Shown: positions 23,694 through 32,536, counted from the first letter of the stretch. The stretch is DNA of 63,766 bases from CAYMJV01 sp964390545 (GCA_964390545.1 CAYMJV010000005.1:1-63766); one strand, 5' to 3'. Notes: generated by a model not told the origin, from the sequence alone. Numbers and translations are program-made.

Positions 23694-26150
23694 ATGGAAA
23701 GGCAGAACCAATTGGCAAGAAAGAGAGGTAAGAAAGGATGGGTGTATTACCTCCTTTATACCTTTATCCTCTCGACTCTCCTCTTTCTACTGTGTGGAGC
23801 TTTCCTCTTTTTCTATTACTCCCATCAACTCCCTGATTTTAAGCCTCTCAAGGATCGACATCTCAATGCCTACTCCACTGTCTACTCTGAAGAAGACGAG
23901 GCGGTCGGTAAATTCCTAATGGATAATCGAATTCCCGTCCCTTACGAACGGGTTCCAAAAACCCTGGTGGACGCGTTCATCGCTGCGGAGGATGCAGAAT
24001 TTTTTAGGCACAAAGGAATCGACTTCAAGGGAATCACCCGCGCGATGATCAAAAACCTCATGGCAGGGAGAATTGTCCAGGGAGGAAGCACGATCACCCA
24101 GCAGGTAACGAAGATCTTCTTTCTGACCCCCAAGAGAAGCCTCCTGCGGAAATTGAAGGAAGTAGCCTATGCCTTTGGACTGGAGAGGAACTTGAGCAAA
24201 GAGGAGATCCTCGCCCTCTATCTCAACAATATCTACCTAGGGAACGGAGCCTATGGCGTGGAGGCCGCGGCTGAAAGTTATTTCAATAAGCGGACAGAGC
24301 AGCTCAATCTGGCGGAGATGGCTATGATGGCCGGCCTGGTGAAAGCCCCGAGCCGCTATTCACCAATCAATAGCCTAAAAAAGGCGAAGGAGCGTCAGGT
24401 CTATGTCCTGACACGGATGACCGATTTAGGATTCATCTCCCAAGAGCAAAAAGAAAAGGCTCAGCAGACACCCTTAAAAATTCAATCGCGGGAGAGTGCC
24501 TATTTTAGCAAAGCACCTTACTTCACCGAATTCATCAGGCAACTGGTGGAGAGGAAATACGGTAAAGAGAAACTCTATCAGGAAGGACTTAGGATCTACA
24601 CCACCCTCGATCTTTCCCTCCAGAGAGCGGCGCAGAAAAATGTAGAAATGGGGCTCAGGGACCTGGACAAGAGGCAGGGGTTTCGGGGTCCCATCCAAAC
24701 CCTCTCCCAAAAGGAGATGAAAGATCTTCAGAATAAGAAGAAAGGGAGCTTGAACCCTCTCCTCCAGAATGAGATCTATGAAGGGGTCATCCTCTCCAAA
24801 GAAGATTCAAAGAAACATTTTACGGTCTGGGTGGAAGATCGGAAGGGAATTCTTCCTTATTCAGAATCAACGTGGGCCCTTCAGATCAAACCCAGCTCTA
24901 CCTACAAGCCACAAAAGGTAAAGAATCCCGGGGACCTTCTCAACCCAGGAGATGTGGTTCATGTGAGGGTGAAAGAACTTCCTGCCAAAAAGGACCAGGC
25001 TCCAATCCTTTCTCTTGAGCAGCAACCTCTCATCCAGGGAGCGCTGCTCTGTCTCGATCCCAAAACGGGTTATGTAAAGACCATTGTGGGAGGTCGGGAT
25101 TTCAGCGAAAGCCAATTTAACCGCGCCCTCCATTCCCGAAGACAACCTGGTTCCGCCTTCAAACCCATCATCTACGCAGCCGCACTGGAGAAAGGCTATA
25201 ACCCTTCCACGATCATTATGGACTCCCCCGTGGAATATGAAGATTATGACGAAGGAACCTATTGGGCTCCAAAGAATTATGATAAGAATTTCATGGGACC
25301 GATCACCTTTCGAAATGCCTTAGCCCATTCCAGAAATGTGGTGACCGTAAAGATCCTCGAAGATATTGGTGTGGGTTATGTTCTCAGATTCATCAAACGA
25401 TTAGGGATCGAATCACCCATCAAGAGGGATCTCTCCGTTGCCCTGGGAACTTCTGGCGTCTCCATGCTCGAATTGGCTCAGGCCTTTGGGGCCTTCGCGA
25501 ACGGAGGGGAACGGGTCAAACCGATTTTTATCAAAAAGATCGTCACCCTGAAGGGGGAAGTGCTTGAGGAGAATTATCCTTATGTGGAATTGGAGGAGAA
25601 GGAAGAGGAGGAGGAAGGAAATGGGGAGGCCTCGTCCCCTGTGTTAAGAGAACGCGTGATCTCTCCCCAACACGCCTTCATCATGACCCATCTTCTTGAA
25701 GGCGTCGTTCAACATGGAACCGGTCAGAGAGCCAAAGTTCTTAATAGACACATCGCAGGAAAGACCGGTACCTCGAGCGACTATACGGATGCTTGGTTCG
25801 TCGGATACTCCCCCTCCCTTCTCACGGCGGTTTGGGTAGGTTTCGACGAAAAGACTTCTATTGGGAAGGACGAAACAGGGGCCCGTGCAGCTCTTCCCAT
25901 CTGGATCGCCTTTATGAGTAAGGCCCTGGCGGAAAGCCCCGCAGAAGAGTTCAAGGCACCCGCAGGAATTGTCATGAAGAAAGTTAATATCGAAACGGGC
26001 CTGCCCACTCATGAAGAGTCCAACGAGACGATCCTCGAAGCTTTCGTTGAGGGAATGCTGCCGGAAGAGAAAGAGGGTGAAAGAAAAGAAGAGTCTCCCT
26101 CTTCACCCGCTATCAGAGACATGCTTCCCAAGGAGAGTCCAAGTTACTGA
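23694..26150 (+). CDS. mrcA: Penicillin-binding protein 1A (bifunctional glycosyltransferase/transpeptidase)
   Basis: An 818-residue class A PBP. A membrane anchor lies at about residues 17-41. The GT51 domain has the catalytic Glu in AFIAAEDAEFFRHKGID (near 100), then QGGSTITQQVTK and ALYLNNIYLGNGAYGVEAAA. The transpeptidase has SxxK in RQPGSAFKPIIY (near 485), SxN in AHSRNVVT (near 544) and KTG in IAGKTGTSSDYTDAWFVGY (near 690). A glutamate-rich insertion (LEEKEEEEEGNGEA) precedes the KTG motif. It polymerises and cross-links peptidoglycan. No clear ribosome site precedes the ATG, so the start is approximate. Confidence 0.95.
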   Translation: MERQNQLARKRGKKGWVYYLLYTFILSTLLFLLCGAFLFFYYSHQLPDFKPLKDRHLNAYSTVYSEEDEAVGKFLMDNRIPVPYERVPKTLVDAFIAAEDAEFFRHKGIDFKGITRAMIKNLMAGRIVQGGSTITQQVTKIFFLTPKRSLLRKLKEVAYAFGLERNLSKEEILALYLNNIYLGNGAYGVEAAAESYFNKRTEQLNLAEMAMMAGLVKAPSRYSPINSLKKAKERQVYVLTRMTDLGFISQEQKEKAQQTPLKIQSRESAYFSKAPYFTEFIRQLVERKYGKEKLYQEGLRIYTTLDLSLQRAAQKNVEMGLRDLDKRQGFRGPIQTLSQKEMKDLQNKKKGSLNPLLQNEIYEGVILSKEDSKKHFTVWVEDRKGILPYSESTWALQIKPSSTYKPQKVKNPGDLLNPGDVVHVRVKELPAKKDQAPILSLEQQPLIQGALLCLDPKTGYVKTIVGGRDFSESQFNRALHSRRQPGSAFKPIIYAAALEKGYNPSTIIMDSPVEYEDYDEGTYWAPKNYDKNFMGPITFRNALAHSRNVVTVKILEDIGVGYVLRFIKRLGIESPIKRDLSVALGTSGVSMLELAQAFGAFANGGERVKPIFIKKIVTLKGEVLEENYPYVELEEKEEEEEGNGEASSPVLRERVISPQHAFIMTHLLEGVVQHGTGQRAKVLNRHIAGKTGTSSDYTDAWFVGYSPSLLTAVWVGFDEKTSIGKDETGARAALPIWIAFMSKALAESPAEEFKAPAGIVMKKVNIETGLPTHEESNETILEAFVEGMLPEEKEGERKEESPSSPAIRDMLPKESPSY

Positions 26151-26174
26151 AGCGGGAGGAGTGAGGGGGAATCA

Positions 26175-26579
26175 ATGAAAGACGAAGAGATAAAAAATAC
26201 ACTTCGAACATGCAAGACCGTCGCCGTGGTGGGCATTTCGCCCAAAGAGGATCGGCCCAGTTATGGGGTTGCATCCTATCTGAAATCGAAAGGCTATCGC
26301 ATCATTCCTGTCCGGCCGGAGGGGGACGAGATCTTAGGCGAGAAGGTTTATCATAGCCTCACGGAAATTCCCAGAGGAATTGAAATCGATGTGGTCGACA
26401 TCTTCAGAAAATCAGAGGACGTCCCTCCCGTGGTGGAGGAGGCCATCCGTCGGGGAGCGAAGGTCGTTTGGATGCAGGAAGGGATTATCAACCAGGAAGC
26501 CTGTGCAAAGGCTAAAAAGGCCGGCTTAAAGGTGGTCATGGACCTCTGCATGAAGAAAGAACATCAAAGGCTTCTTTAA
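26175..26579 (+). CDS. CoA-binding (YccU-type Rossmann) protein
   Basis: A 134-residue single-domain protein: TVAVVGISPKEDRPSYGVAS (CoA-binding glycine loop), YRIIPVRPEGDEILGEKVYH, IDVVDIFRKSEDVPPVVEEA, and KVVWMQEGIINQEACAKAKK ending in a conserved MDLCMKKEH. This is the complete CoA-binding domain found alone as YccU; its function is unknown. It starts 24 bases after mrcA with GGGAGGAG upstream, so it is probably co-transcribed. Confidence 0.9.
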   Translation: MKDEEIKNTLRTCKTVAVVGISPKEDRPSYGVASYLKSKGYRIIPVRPEGDEILGEKVYHSLTEIPRGIEIDVVDIFRKSEDVPPVVEEAIRRGAKVVWMQEGIINQEACAKAKKAGLKVVMDLCMKKEHQRLL

Positions 26580-26719
26580 ATCCCAAACCACAAATACCAA
26601 ATTCCAAATAAATTCCAAATGCCAATTTTCAAATGACCAAAACGATTTTGTTTGGAATTTTGAAATTTGAACATTGTAGATTGTTTGTTATTTGGTGCTT
26701 GGAATTTGGTGCTTGCATT
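26580..26719. repeat. AAATTCCAAAT-type hairpin repeat
   Basis: CAAATACCAAATTCCAAATA on one side and TTTGGAATTTTGAAATTTGAA plus TGGAATTTGGTGCTTG on the other form a long imperfect hairpin between two convergent genes. It belongs to the same broad class as the repeats at 16848 and 60785. Confidence 0.75.
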
Positions 26720-27829
26720 CTAGGTTCCTAGAATGGTTCTTCTTCCATTATACCGTTCTGTATCATATTCAGTCTTGACATCCACGAGATTCAATTTCCC
26801 AATCGCCTTCTGCAGCGGGACCGCAGTGATCTTCCCATTCCTATAACTGACCATCTTCCCAAAATCCCCTTTCACGATTAGGTCAACGGCAGCGATCCCG
26901 AAATACCTTCCCATCCGGCGGTCATAGGCACAGGGAGACCCTCCGCGTTGTAAATGACTCAGCGTGATGCTCCGGGTCTCTATCTTTGTCGCCTGTGTAA
27001 TCTCCCTGGCCAGGAATTCCCCGATCCCCCCAAGCGTTTTATGACCAAAACCATCGACGCCTTCCTCTTTCGTAATCTCAGGGGACCCGGAGGGTTTTGC
27101 CCCCTCAGCTATCACAAGGATGTCGTAGCGGGCTCCTTTTCTGCGTCCTTCAATCATTAATTGGTTCACCTTCTCTAATTCAAAATCGTATTCAGGGATG
27201 AGAATAATATAGGCACCGCTCGACTCCCCTCCCTCCAGCGCCAGCCAACCTGCATGCCTTCCCATCGTCTCGACGATAAAGATTCTTCTGTGAGATCCAG
27301 CGGTCGTCCGGAGCCGATCGATCTCTTCGGTAATGACGTTGACTGCCGTCTCAAATCCGAGGGTATAATCGGTTCCAGAGAGATCCTTATCGATCGTTTT
27401 GGGAATGCCTACTACGTTCGCCCCTTCAAGACAGAGTTTGTGGGCTACGCCAAGCGTGTCCTCCCCTCCTATCGCAACGATAAAATCGAGTTGATAACGT
27501 TCAATATTTCCAAGGACGACTTTCGATCGGTTATTTTTGGGATCATAGGGATTGGTTCTCGAAGTCCCCAAGTTTGTCCCTCCGTACCGGTCCCATGTTC
27601 TTACCATCTCTTCCGTCAAGGTGCTGATTCTCGGCCCCCGAAAATCTTGGTCGCCTTCAGGTTGCACCAATCCTTTCCAGCCCTCACGAATTCCAAGAAC
27701 CTCATAGTCGATCTTTCTCGTCCTCCGGAGCCGCTCATCCAAGGCCGTCTTCACTACCCATTTAATCGCTGGGTTCAGTCCAGCACAATCCCCTCCACCC
27801 GTAAGAACGCCAATCCTCTTCTTTTCCAT
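26720..27829 (-). CDS. 6-phosphofructokinase, probably pyrophosphate-dependent
   Basis: A 369-residue group III PFK. The ATG at 27829 has GGGAGGAGAGA upstream; the longer in-frame extension translates repeats (SPQPPFAKGG) and is rejected. Seen: GVLTGGGDCAGLNPAIKWVV, IVAIGGEDTLGVAHKL (121-125 is GGEDT) and VGIPKTIDKDLSGTDYTLGF (PKTIDKD at 143-149), then ETMGRHAGWLALEGG. In this family Asp at the fourth position of GGEDT and Lys in PKTID are the residues that block ATP and mark PPi-using enzymes; ATP users have Gly at both. The catalytic Asp residues are present. It could therefore run glycolysis reversibly at low ATP cost, as in many anaerobes. ATP use is not excluded without assay. Confidence 0.92.
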   Translation of the reverse strand: MEKKRIGVLTGGGDCAGLNPAIKWVVKTALDERLRRTRKIDYEVLGIREGWKGLVQPEGDQDFRGPRISTLTEEMVRTWDRYGGTNLGTSRTNPYDPKNNRSKVVLGNIERYQLDFIVAIGGEDTLGVAHKLCLEGANVVGIPKTIDKDLSGTDYTLGFETAVNVITEEIDRLRTTAGSHRRIFIVETMGRHAGWLALEGGESSGAYIILIPEYDFELEKVNQLMIEGRRKGARYDILVIAEGAKPSGSPEITKEEGVDGFGHKTLGGIGEFLAREITQATKIETRSITLSHLQRGGSPCAYDRRMGRYFGIAAVDLIVKGDFGKMVSYRNGKITAVPLQKAIGKLNLVDVKTEYDTERYNGRRTILGT

Positions 27830-27884
27830 TCTCTCCTCCCTATCTTCAAGGCAATCAACTATCGCCGACTCATCACCCCTGCCT

Positions 27885-28177
27885 ACCGCACGTAGGCGCA
27901 AACAATGCAAATTTCTAATCCCCCCTTTAGCAAAGGGAGGTTGAGGGGATTTGAAAACTATTTTCTCAAACTGAATCCTCCCTCGCCTTGAAGGCGAGGG
28001 GTTCGAAAAACATGTCGACTTCAAGTCGACTTCGGTCCTAATTCCCTCTTCGTCGTCATTCCTGCGAAGGCAGGAATCCAGAAGAGAATCTGGAAGAAGA
28101 ACCCACTGGATACCCGCTTTCGCGGGTATGACGATACGGTCGGGTTCGCTTCCGTATTTGGCTCATGTTTAGTTTGT
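27885..28177. repeat. Cluster of four palindromic repeat types in a 350-base spacer
   Basis: In order: CCTACCGCACGTAGG, CCCCTTTAGCAAAGGGAGG, CCTCGCCTTGAAGGCGAGG, and from 28051 the REP-like GTCATTCCTGCGAAGGCAGG / CCCGCTTTCGCGGGTATGAC pair that forms a long hairpin. A second CGCCTGAAGGCGAGG element reaches into the end of the GNAT gene. No gene is present between 27830 and 28177. Confidence 0.85.
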
Positions 28178-28714
28178 TCACATTTTGCCTATTTTCGCTT
28201 CGCCTGAAGGCGAGGGGTTTTTACCATCCCCGATGGTGACACTAATTTTCTTGCAAAATGTGATCCGATCATTCCCGGGGTGATAATAATCAGGAACCCT
28301 TGCCACTTCTTGAAACCCATGCCGAGAGTAAAACTTTTGAGTCTTCTCATATTGAGGGATGGAAGAAGTATCGATGAGAATCATTCTTCCCTTTCTCTCT
28401 CTTACGACTTCTTCCAAAAAACGGAGAAGTTTGGAACCGACGCCTTGTCCCTGGGACCGAGGGTCGACGACGATCCAGTAAAGGTCAAACGTCCCCTGGG
28501 TCATGGGGACAGACCCATAACAGACATAACCGATGGCTTGATCTTCTTCGTTTGCCATACAATCAATCCTATAATCTTCTTGATTCGGGTCTTTTAATAC
28601 AGTATCGATCAACTCCATTGCTACTTCGATCTCTTCACCGGTAAAGACCTGGGTCTCTAAGAGCATCGAATACAACTTCTCTCGATCTCTCTGCGCTAAA
28701 GCACGGATCTTCAT
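28178..28714 (-). CDS. GNAT-family N-acetyltransferase
   Basis: A 178-residue acetyltransferase with the acetyl-CoA loop VVDPRSQGQGVGSKLLRFLE and the C-terminal motif YEKTQKFYSRHGFQEVARVP, followed by YYHPGNDRITFCKKI. The last 17 residues (after KISVTIGDGKNPSPSG) are encoded by the flanking palindromic repeat, which apparently has replaced or extended the native end. The acceptor is unknown. Confidence 0.87.
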   Translation of the reverse strand: MKIRALAQRDREKLYSMLLETQVFTGEEIEVAMELIDTVLKDPNQEDYRIDCMANEEDQAIGYVCYGSVPMTQGTFDLYWIVVDPRSQGQGVGSKLLRFLEEVVRERKGRMILIDTSSIPQYEKTQKFYSRHGFQEVARVPDYYHPGNDRITFCKKISVTIGDGKNPSPSGEAKIGKM

Positions 28715-28811
28715 CTTCCATTCCTCGTCAACAGGGTTAATATCGCTTGAAATCTTATCACAAGGTCATGAGGAGAACAATTTCTTTTAGTGAAAGGAAA
28801 GATCGCTGAAA

Positions 28812-29900
28812 TTATTTTTCATTTGGGACGAGATTGAAAAAGCCCCCTTCTTCGTAAACCGGTTTCCTATAAAAGGCTTCCAAGCCCAGAGCGATAAATG
28901 GCAGGGTGAGGATGATCTTCTGGTTTTCGTCTGTGCTGTAGCCTAAAATCTTCAACATCATGCTATAAGGTTTTGTGCCCGGTCGATATCTTCTTTCCTC
29001 TAGAGTGACCTTTCTTAATAAGGCTCTGATGTCTTGGAAATGTCTTGAGTCCAATATCTTTCTCCCCGTCGCATCGCCAAGAGGATGGTAATATTCCATC
29101 AACTGGCCCCTCAATTCCTCAACGTCTGAACTCTTTGGCCATCGATCAAGTTCCTCTCTGAAGTTCCTTAAGGTGGATTCCAGCTTCAATAGCCGTTTGT
29201 CTGCCTCACCATCCAACGGTGTTTCCCCATCCCAGAAAACAGGTTTTCCCCCGTCAATCCCGTGCTTCTCCGGGTCAAGGTAGACCATGGTATTACTCTT
29301 GAAATTTATATAATAAAGCGAGATGTGTAAGTGGGGTGGCTGAACCCATCGATATTCCATGGGACCCAAGCCGGAGTTGCCGGAAAGGGCGACAATCTCG
29401 CCCCTTCCTAGCGCTCGAACCCCTTCTCCCAGGTATTTCATCACGTCTCCTGAGATGAGGAACTTCTCGTTAACAAATGTATCCTCTAAATGGGCATAAA
29501 CAACTCGATAGGCCGGATTGAAAACATCGGCTAACATGACATAAAGAGTCTCTTTCCAGTCCCTCGTCCTCTGTCTCAAATAAGAAGGCGTCATTGGCAC
29601 GATAGGGGTGAACATAGGGACATCATAATCCACCCCAGGGGAGGCGTTTCCTCGAATATGCCCTTGAAAGTCCCCCGGCCCTCCATATCTCGAAAACCAT
29701 TGAATGGGAGGGCCAAAAATGGGGTCCCAGTCCTTTGTAAGGGTGGCATAGTAGTCACGATTCAAGACTTCATCCAGACTTTGTTTGCCTTTTCGAAGGC
29801 CGGTGCATCCTGAAAAGAGGGAACTCCCGATCCCTGTGGCAAGAGCGAATTTAAACCCCATCTCCAAAACATTCCTTCTCGTATACCCTGCCATCTTCAT
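28812..29900 (-). CDS. Tat-exported lipoprotein with a degenerate M23 (LytM-like) domain
   Basis: A 362-residue protein. The N-terminus has a twin-arginine motif (TRRNVLEMG, residues 7-15) and a lipobox-like LFSGC (Cys32). Residues about 80-200 follow the M23 peptidase layout: SPGVDYDVPMFTPIVP, YAHLEDTF, GEIVALSGNSGLG and PPHLHISLYY. The H-x-H pair is present (H190, H192) as is the Asp (D91), but the first zinc histidine of H-x-G-x-D is Ser87. The domain may thus bind peptidoglycan without cutting it, or use another ligand such as His81. The C-terminal part is a helical region unknown to me. Such combinations suggest a regulator or scaffold of envelope hydrolases. Confidence 0.75.
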   Translation of the reverse strand: MKMAGYTRRNVLEMGFKFALATGIGSSLFSGCTGLRKGKQSLDEVLNRDYYATLTKDWDPIFGPPIQWFSRYGGPGDFQGHIRGNASPGVDYDVPMFTPIVPMTPSYLRQRTRDWKETLYVMLADVFNPAYRVVYAHLEDTFVNEKFLISGDVMKYLGEGVRALGRGEIVALSGNSGLGPMEYRWVQPPHLHISLYYINFKSNTMVYLDPEKHGIDGGKPVFWDGETPLDGEADKRLLKLESTLRNFREELDRWPKSSDVEELRGQLMEYYHPLGDATGRKILDSRHFQDIRALLRKVTLEERRYRPGTKPYSMMLKILGYSTDENQKIILTLPFIALGLEAFYRKPVYEEGGFFNLVPNEK

Positions 29901-29918
29901 AAAACCTTTCTCCTCCTG

Positions 29919-29974
29919 TTAAAAGAATATCATACAAAATCTTCAAATTTTCCAGGTGAGGAGACTTTTTTATT
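29919..29974 (+). repeat. Left direct repeat flanking the S66-spmA-spmB block
   Basis: Fifty-six bases nearly identical to 32401-32456 in the same orientation; the first 29 bases (starting TTAAAAGAATATCATACAAA) are identical. A further short match (ATGTCTGAGAGG) is at 30224-30235 on the left and 32461-32472 on the right. On the left the two parts are separated by about 250 bases of inserted palindromic repeats. Confidence 0.85.
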
Positions 29975-29979
29975 AAAAG

Positions 29980-30215
29980 CGCACCTGAAAACCCCGTTCT
30001 GTGCCTATCTGCCTTTAGGCAGGGACGGGGGTGAAAGATGTGTCCGCCGAAAGCGAAATGGTTTAGCGAGTTGCTGAGAAACCCTAAATCACTGTCACTC
30101 CCGAGAAAGCGGGAGTCCAGATAAGCTTGTAAGGACTGGATTCCTGCTTCCGCAGGAATGACAACATGGAAATAGGTTTTGAATTTTAAAGCCCTGCCCT
30201 GTGGGCGGAGTTCTT
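29980..30215. repeat. REP-like palindromes inserted into the left direct repeat
   Basis: Contains CTGCCTTTAGGCAGGG and the pair TGTCACTCCCGAGAAAGCGG / CTGCTTCCGCAGGAATGACA, which form a long hairpin like those at 28051 and 46556. Together with the direct repeat this fills the 440-base spacer before the S66 gene; no gene is supported. Confidence 0.8.
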
Positions 30216-30353
30216 TACTTTTAATGTCTGAGAGGACTGAACTCTGTAATTGACACGTTTCACTCAAAGATGTAGATTTCAATTGGTAGTAGAGAGGCTC
30301 CGAATCTTGTTAGGTGAGGTTCAATATTTAAATCTTGTGAAATGGAGGTTTGG

Positions 30354-31193
30354 TTGAAGGCCGTATACACGATTACGCCGAGCTACCTGATCAAAAAGAA
30401 GAGAGACTTCACGGCCGGCGTAAAGAACCTGGAGAAGCTGGGGTTTAAAGTCATCAATAAGAGACCGGTAACCAACCTGCCCTCCATCCGCAGAAAAGTT
30501 GCGCAGGTCCACGCTGCTTTTTTGAATAAAAAGGTTGAAATCATCCTTGCCCAGAGAGGCGGATACAGTTGCATGAAGCTCCTACCCCATCTGGATTTCA
30601 ACCTCATCCGCAACAACCCCAAGATCCTGGCCGGGTTCAGCGATCTCAGCGCCCTGCTCAATGTCATCTGTGAGCGGACCGGTCTGATCACGCTCCACTC
30701 GCCCATGGTCATAAACTTTTCCCCGCCTTCCAGGTTCACGATCCGCTCGTTCCTAAACGCCGTGAATGGGTTCCCCAACAGAAACCTGTTTGAAGGGGTG
30801 CCGGTGAAGGTGCACCGCTCCGGAATTGCCCGGGGGCGCCTGAAAGGGGGAAATCTGATCACCCTCACCGCCCTCATCGGCACGGAATGGGAAATGGACA
30901 CGGACGGGACAATTTTATTCCTAGAGGACGTTGACGAGAAACTGTACGAAGTCGATCGGTATCTTACCCAGTGGATCCATGCTGGCAAGCTGCGAAGAGT
31001 GAAGGGGCTGATCCTGGGCGATTTCAGAGGGATCAAAGACCGAGATGTTTACCATATTTTATCCAGCCAGATGAAGATCGACTTCCCGCTGGTAAGTTCT
31101 CCCTATATTGGACACGTTAGGAACAAGATCACCCTGCCCGTCGGCGCCCGGGTGGAACTCAACACGATGAAGAAAGCGCTCACCCTTCTATGA
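30354..31193 (+). CDS. S66-family LD-carboxypeptidase (LdcA/MccF-like)
   Basis: About 279 residues. The likely start is TTG at 30354, because GGAGG lies just before it; an ATG at 30342 overlaps that site. The serine peptidase features are present: the nucleophile in ILAGFSDLSALLNVI, the Glu in LFLEDVDEKLYEVDRYL and the His in SSPYIGHVRNKITLPVG. The family trims the terminal D-Ala from tetrapeptides in cytoplasmic peptidoglycan recycling, or cleaves microcin-like peptides. It overlaps spmA by 4 bases, so a peptidoglycan carboxypeptidase and SpmAB are co-translated, much as dacB, spmA and spmB are joined in Bacillus, although that DacB is from another family. Confidence 0.9.
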   Translation: MKAVYTITPSYLIKKKRDFTAGVKNLEKLGFKVINKRPVTNLPSIRRKVAQVHAAFLNKKVEIILAQRGGYSCMKLLPHLDFNLIRNNPKILAGFSDLSALLNVICERTGLITLHSPMVINFSPPSRFTIRSFLNAVNGFPNRNLFEGVPVKVHRSGIARGRLKGGNLITLTALIGTEWEMDTDGTILFLEDVDEKLYEVDRYLTQWIHAGKLRRVKGLILGDFRGIKDRDVYHILSSQMKIDFPLVSSPYIGHVRNKITLPVGARVELNTMKKALTLL

Positions 31194-31765
31194 ATACGGT
31201 TTGGATCTTGCTGATGGCGACAAGCGTTCTCTTTTCCTTCCTAAACGGTAGACTGGATGCGTTTACGAAGTCCATTTTCGAAGGGGCGAAATCAGCGGTC
31301 GAGGTCTCTCTTTTCCTTCTGGGCATCGTTTGTCTTTGGCTGGGGATCACCAAGGTCATTGAAGATTCGGGGCTGATCAACCGCCTCTCCGGCTTCTTTC
31401 AATATTTTGTGAGGCGGCTCTTCAGAAATATTCCCCCGGAACATCCCGCTATCACTTCCATCACCTTGAACTTCCTGGCCAACCTTTTCGGGCTCGGGAA
31501 TGCTGCCACCCCTCTCGGAATCAAGGCCATGCAGGACCTTAAGACTCTGCATCCGGATGGGGAAACCATCACCTTTGAGATGATGGTTTTCATCGTGGTG
31601 AATACCGCCAGCATTCAACTGATCCCTTTCACTGTGATCGGCATCCTTGCGGATTACGGATCCAAAGACCCGTCGGCCATTGTCCTGCCCACCCTACTGG
31701 CAACTTTCCTATCGGCCCTCGTTGCTCTCGGGCTCCTGTTCGCGGTCAGGAGGATCCTTAAATGA
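31190..31765 (+). CDS. spmA: Spore maturation protein A-like (nucleoside recognition domain)
   Basis: A 191-residue membrane protein with several hydrophobic helices and the Gate-domain motif NFLANLFGLGNAATPLGIKA, then MMVFIVVNTASIQLIPFTVI. SpmA and SpmB form a membrane pair needed for spore core dehydration in Firmicutes but also occur in non-sporulating Gram-negatives, where their role is unknown; no other sporulation gene is seen here. Overlaps both neighbours by 4 bases. Confidence 0.93.
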   Translation: MNTVWILLMATSVLFSFLNGRLDAFTKSIFEGAKSAVEVSLFLLGIVCLWLGITKVIEDSGLINRLSGFFQYFVRRLFRNIPPEHPAITSITLNFLANLFGLGNAATPLGIKAMQDLKTLHPDGETITFEMMVFIVVNTASIQLIPFTVIGILADYGSKDPSAIVLPTLLATFLSALVALGLLFAVRRILK

Positions 31766-32298
31766 AAACGGTCAGCTTGATTTCGCAGCTCATCATTCCG
31801 CTCTTCATCCTGTTTGCGATTCTTTATGGGTGGGCCAAGAAGGTTAGGGTTTACGATTGTTTCGTCTCTGGCGCAAAAGGCGGGGTGGGCGTCGTGGTCA
31901 GGGTTTTCCCGTACCTCCTGGCGATCTTCGTGGCGGTCAAAGGTTTTCAAGCCTCCGGGGCCTTTGAATTTGCCCAGGAGCTGCTACGGGGGCCCCTGGG
32001 GGTCTTCCATGTTCCCATCGACGTGGTATCGATTGCCCTCATCAAACCCTTGTCCGGAAGTGCTTCGCTAGGCGTGTTCACAAATATCGTCAGAACCAAT
32101 GGTCCGGATTCCCTGGCCAGCCTGATTTCTGCGGTCATCATGGGGAGCGCGGAAACGACCTTTTACGTACTGGCAGTTTACCTGGGTGCGGTGGGGATTA
32201 AGAGGACAAGATATCTGGTTCCGGTCTGCGTTCTCGCCGACCTCGTCGGGATCATCATCGCAATCAGCATCGTGAAATTCTTTTTTCATTTGGGCTGA
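31762..32298 (+). CDS. spmB: Spore maturation protein B-like
   Basis: A 178-residue membrane protein matching SpmB: FVSGAKGGVGVVVRVFPYLL, ALIKPLSGSASLGVFTNIVR, and MGSAETTFYVLAVYLGAVGI. It overlaps spmA by 4 bases (ATGA). The pair probably works as a transporter or gate. The gene is the last of the block ended by the right direct repeat at 32401. Confidence 0.93.
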   Translation: MKTVSLISQLIIPLFILFAILYGWAKKVRVYDCFVSGAKGGVGVVVRVFPYLLAIFVAVKGFQASGAFEFAQELLRGPLGVFHVPIDVVSIALIKPLSGSASLGVFTNIVRTNGPDSLASLISAVIMGSAETTFYVLAVYLGAVGIKRTRYLVPVCVLADLVGIIIAISIVKFFFHLG

Positions 32299-32400
32299 TG
32301 GACTCAAGATGTGGAGGATGCCTGGTTTGAAGAACTTCGTTTTTCGAAGACACAGGGAGATCCTGGAAAATTTCTTCCTGAAAACCTCTCCCCGCCCCTT

Positions 32401-32456
32401 TTAAAAGAATATCATACAAAATCTTCAAACTTACAAGTTGAGGAGACTTTCTTATT
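32401..32456 (+). repeat. Right direct repeat flanking the S66-spmA-spmB block
   Basis: Copy of 29919-29974, continuous here with the second match ATGTCTGAGAGG at 32461. The copy-to-copy distance is about 2.48 kb. No transposase, integrase or tRNA is adjacent. Confidence 0.85.
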
Positions 32457-32536
32457 TTTGATGTCTGAGAGGGCTCGCTGAGTAATGGTAGGTTTAATCC
32501 TTTTCCCTTTTAAATAGGACCCTAAAGCCTCATCAA

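Noticed and set aside
27830..28024. 65-residue N-terminal extension of the phosphofructokinase
   Set aside because: It translates intergenic repeats and lies upstream of a strong GGGAGGAG site at the family's normal start.
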